From Clostridiales bacterium (GTDB taxonomy: Bacteria; Bacillota; Clostridia; Oscillospirales; Ruminococcaceae): a stretch of 5,095 nt of DNA. Below, one piece after another: positions 5,016 to 5,095 of this stretch. Position 1 is the first letter of the stretch. Each line of letters begins with the position of its first letter. The notes beneath the pieces are model-generated. The model had not been told where the DNA came from. It searched no databases and saw nothing but the letters and a program-made list of their open reading frames with translations. The stretch is from the NCBI GenBank assembly GCA_012800685.1, contig JAAZIT010000446.1, positions 1-5,095 of the forward strand, given 5' to 3'. The position numbers were made by a program, and so were the translations under genes.

Positions 5016-5095
5016 ATGGCAATAGAGATTGCACGGTCATTAGATGAAATAGATAGAAAAGTTAAAGAGCTAAACAAGACATTAAGGTCATCTTC
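5016..5095 (+). CDS. Start of a phage gene cut by the window edge; possible tail tape measure protein
   Basis: Only the first 26 codons are visible. The ribosome binding site is exceptional: AAGGAGGTGA (5000-5009) is fully complementary to the 16S tail and sits at good spacing before ATG, typical of a highly translated phage structural gene. The visible peptide (starting MAIEIARSLDEIDRKVKELN, then KTLRSS) is a charged, heptad-like helix. It resembles the 'KELNKTLRSS...LDKALKLDP' opening of many Firmicutes tape measure proteins. A tape measure gene would fit the gene order after small tail genes. The fragment is too short to be sure, and another coiled-coil tail protein would look the same. 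Confidence 0.55.
   Translation, partial: MAIEIARSLDEIDRKVKELNKTLRSS

Noticed and set aside
1..5095. CRISPR array, tRNA, rRNA or integrase with attachment site
   Set aside because: No regularly spaced repeats, no tRNA-like cloverleaf with a T-loop and no recombinase coding sequence was found on either strand.

Overview
The window looks like part of a prophage, or phage-derived island, from a low-GC Gram-positive bacterium (Firmicutes, probably Clostridia-like). The basis is AT-rich DNA, strong AGGAGG-type ribosome binding sites, intrinsic terminators with T-runs, and a run of small siphophage-type morphogenesis genes. No ribosomal or housekeeping gene is present to fix the taxon.

Layout, all genes on the plus strand. 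(1) 1-258: a bidirectional-looking terminator, then an AT-rich promoter region with two inverted repeats. (2) 259-2592: a 777-residue nuclease-helicase fusion, with an N-terminal PD-(D/E)XK-like nuclease, a DUF2075 superfamily 1 helicase core and an extra C-terminal module. (3) 2593-2882: a gene-free linker with a 23-bp imperfect tandem repeat, a terminator, and a GC-rich foldable segment bounded by 10-bp inverted arms. (4) 2883-3865: phage genes. These are an open frame that seems to have lost its 5' end, a second frame with no convincing start that is reachable by a +1 frameshift at a prfB-like CTT-TAA site, and an HK97 gp10-like protein that overlaps it by ATGA. (5) 3866-4985: a self-contained cargo unit with its own promoter, a NucS/DUF91-like PD-(D/E)XK nuclease carrying a C-terminal EVE/PUA-like domain, and its own terminator. 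(6) 5016 to the end: the start of a further phage gene, possibly the tail tape measure protein.

Interpretation: two different nuclease genes, each with its own transcription signals, sit among phage structural genes. This is the classic pattern of 'morons' (cargo expressed from the prophage independently of the late operon). Both are good candidates for defence against competing phages: one as a single-protein nuclease-helicase, the other as a nuclease that may sense modified DNA. That role is inferred from domain architecture and location and is not shown by the sequence. The two most striking sequence-level signals are the prfB-like frameshift site at 3227-3242 and the structured segment at 2806-2882, which lies exactly where the neighbouring phage reading frame loses a plausible start.
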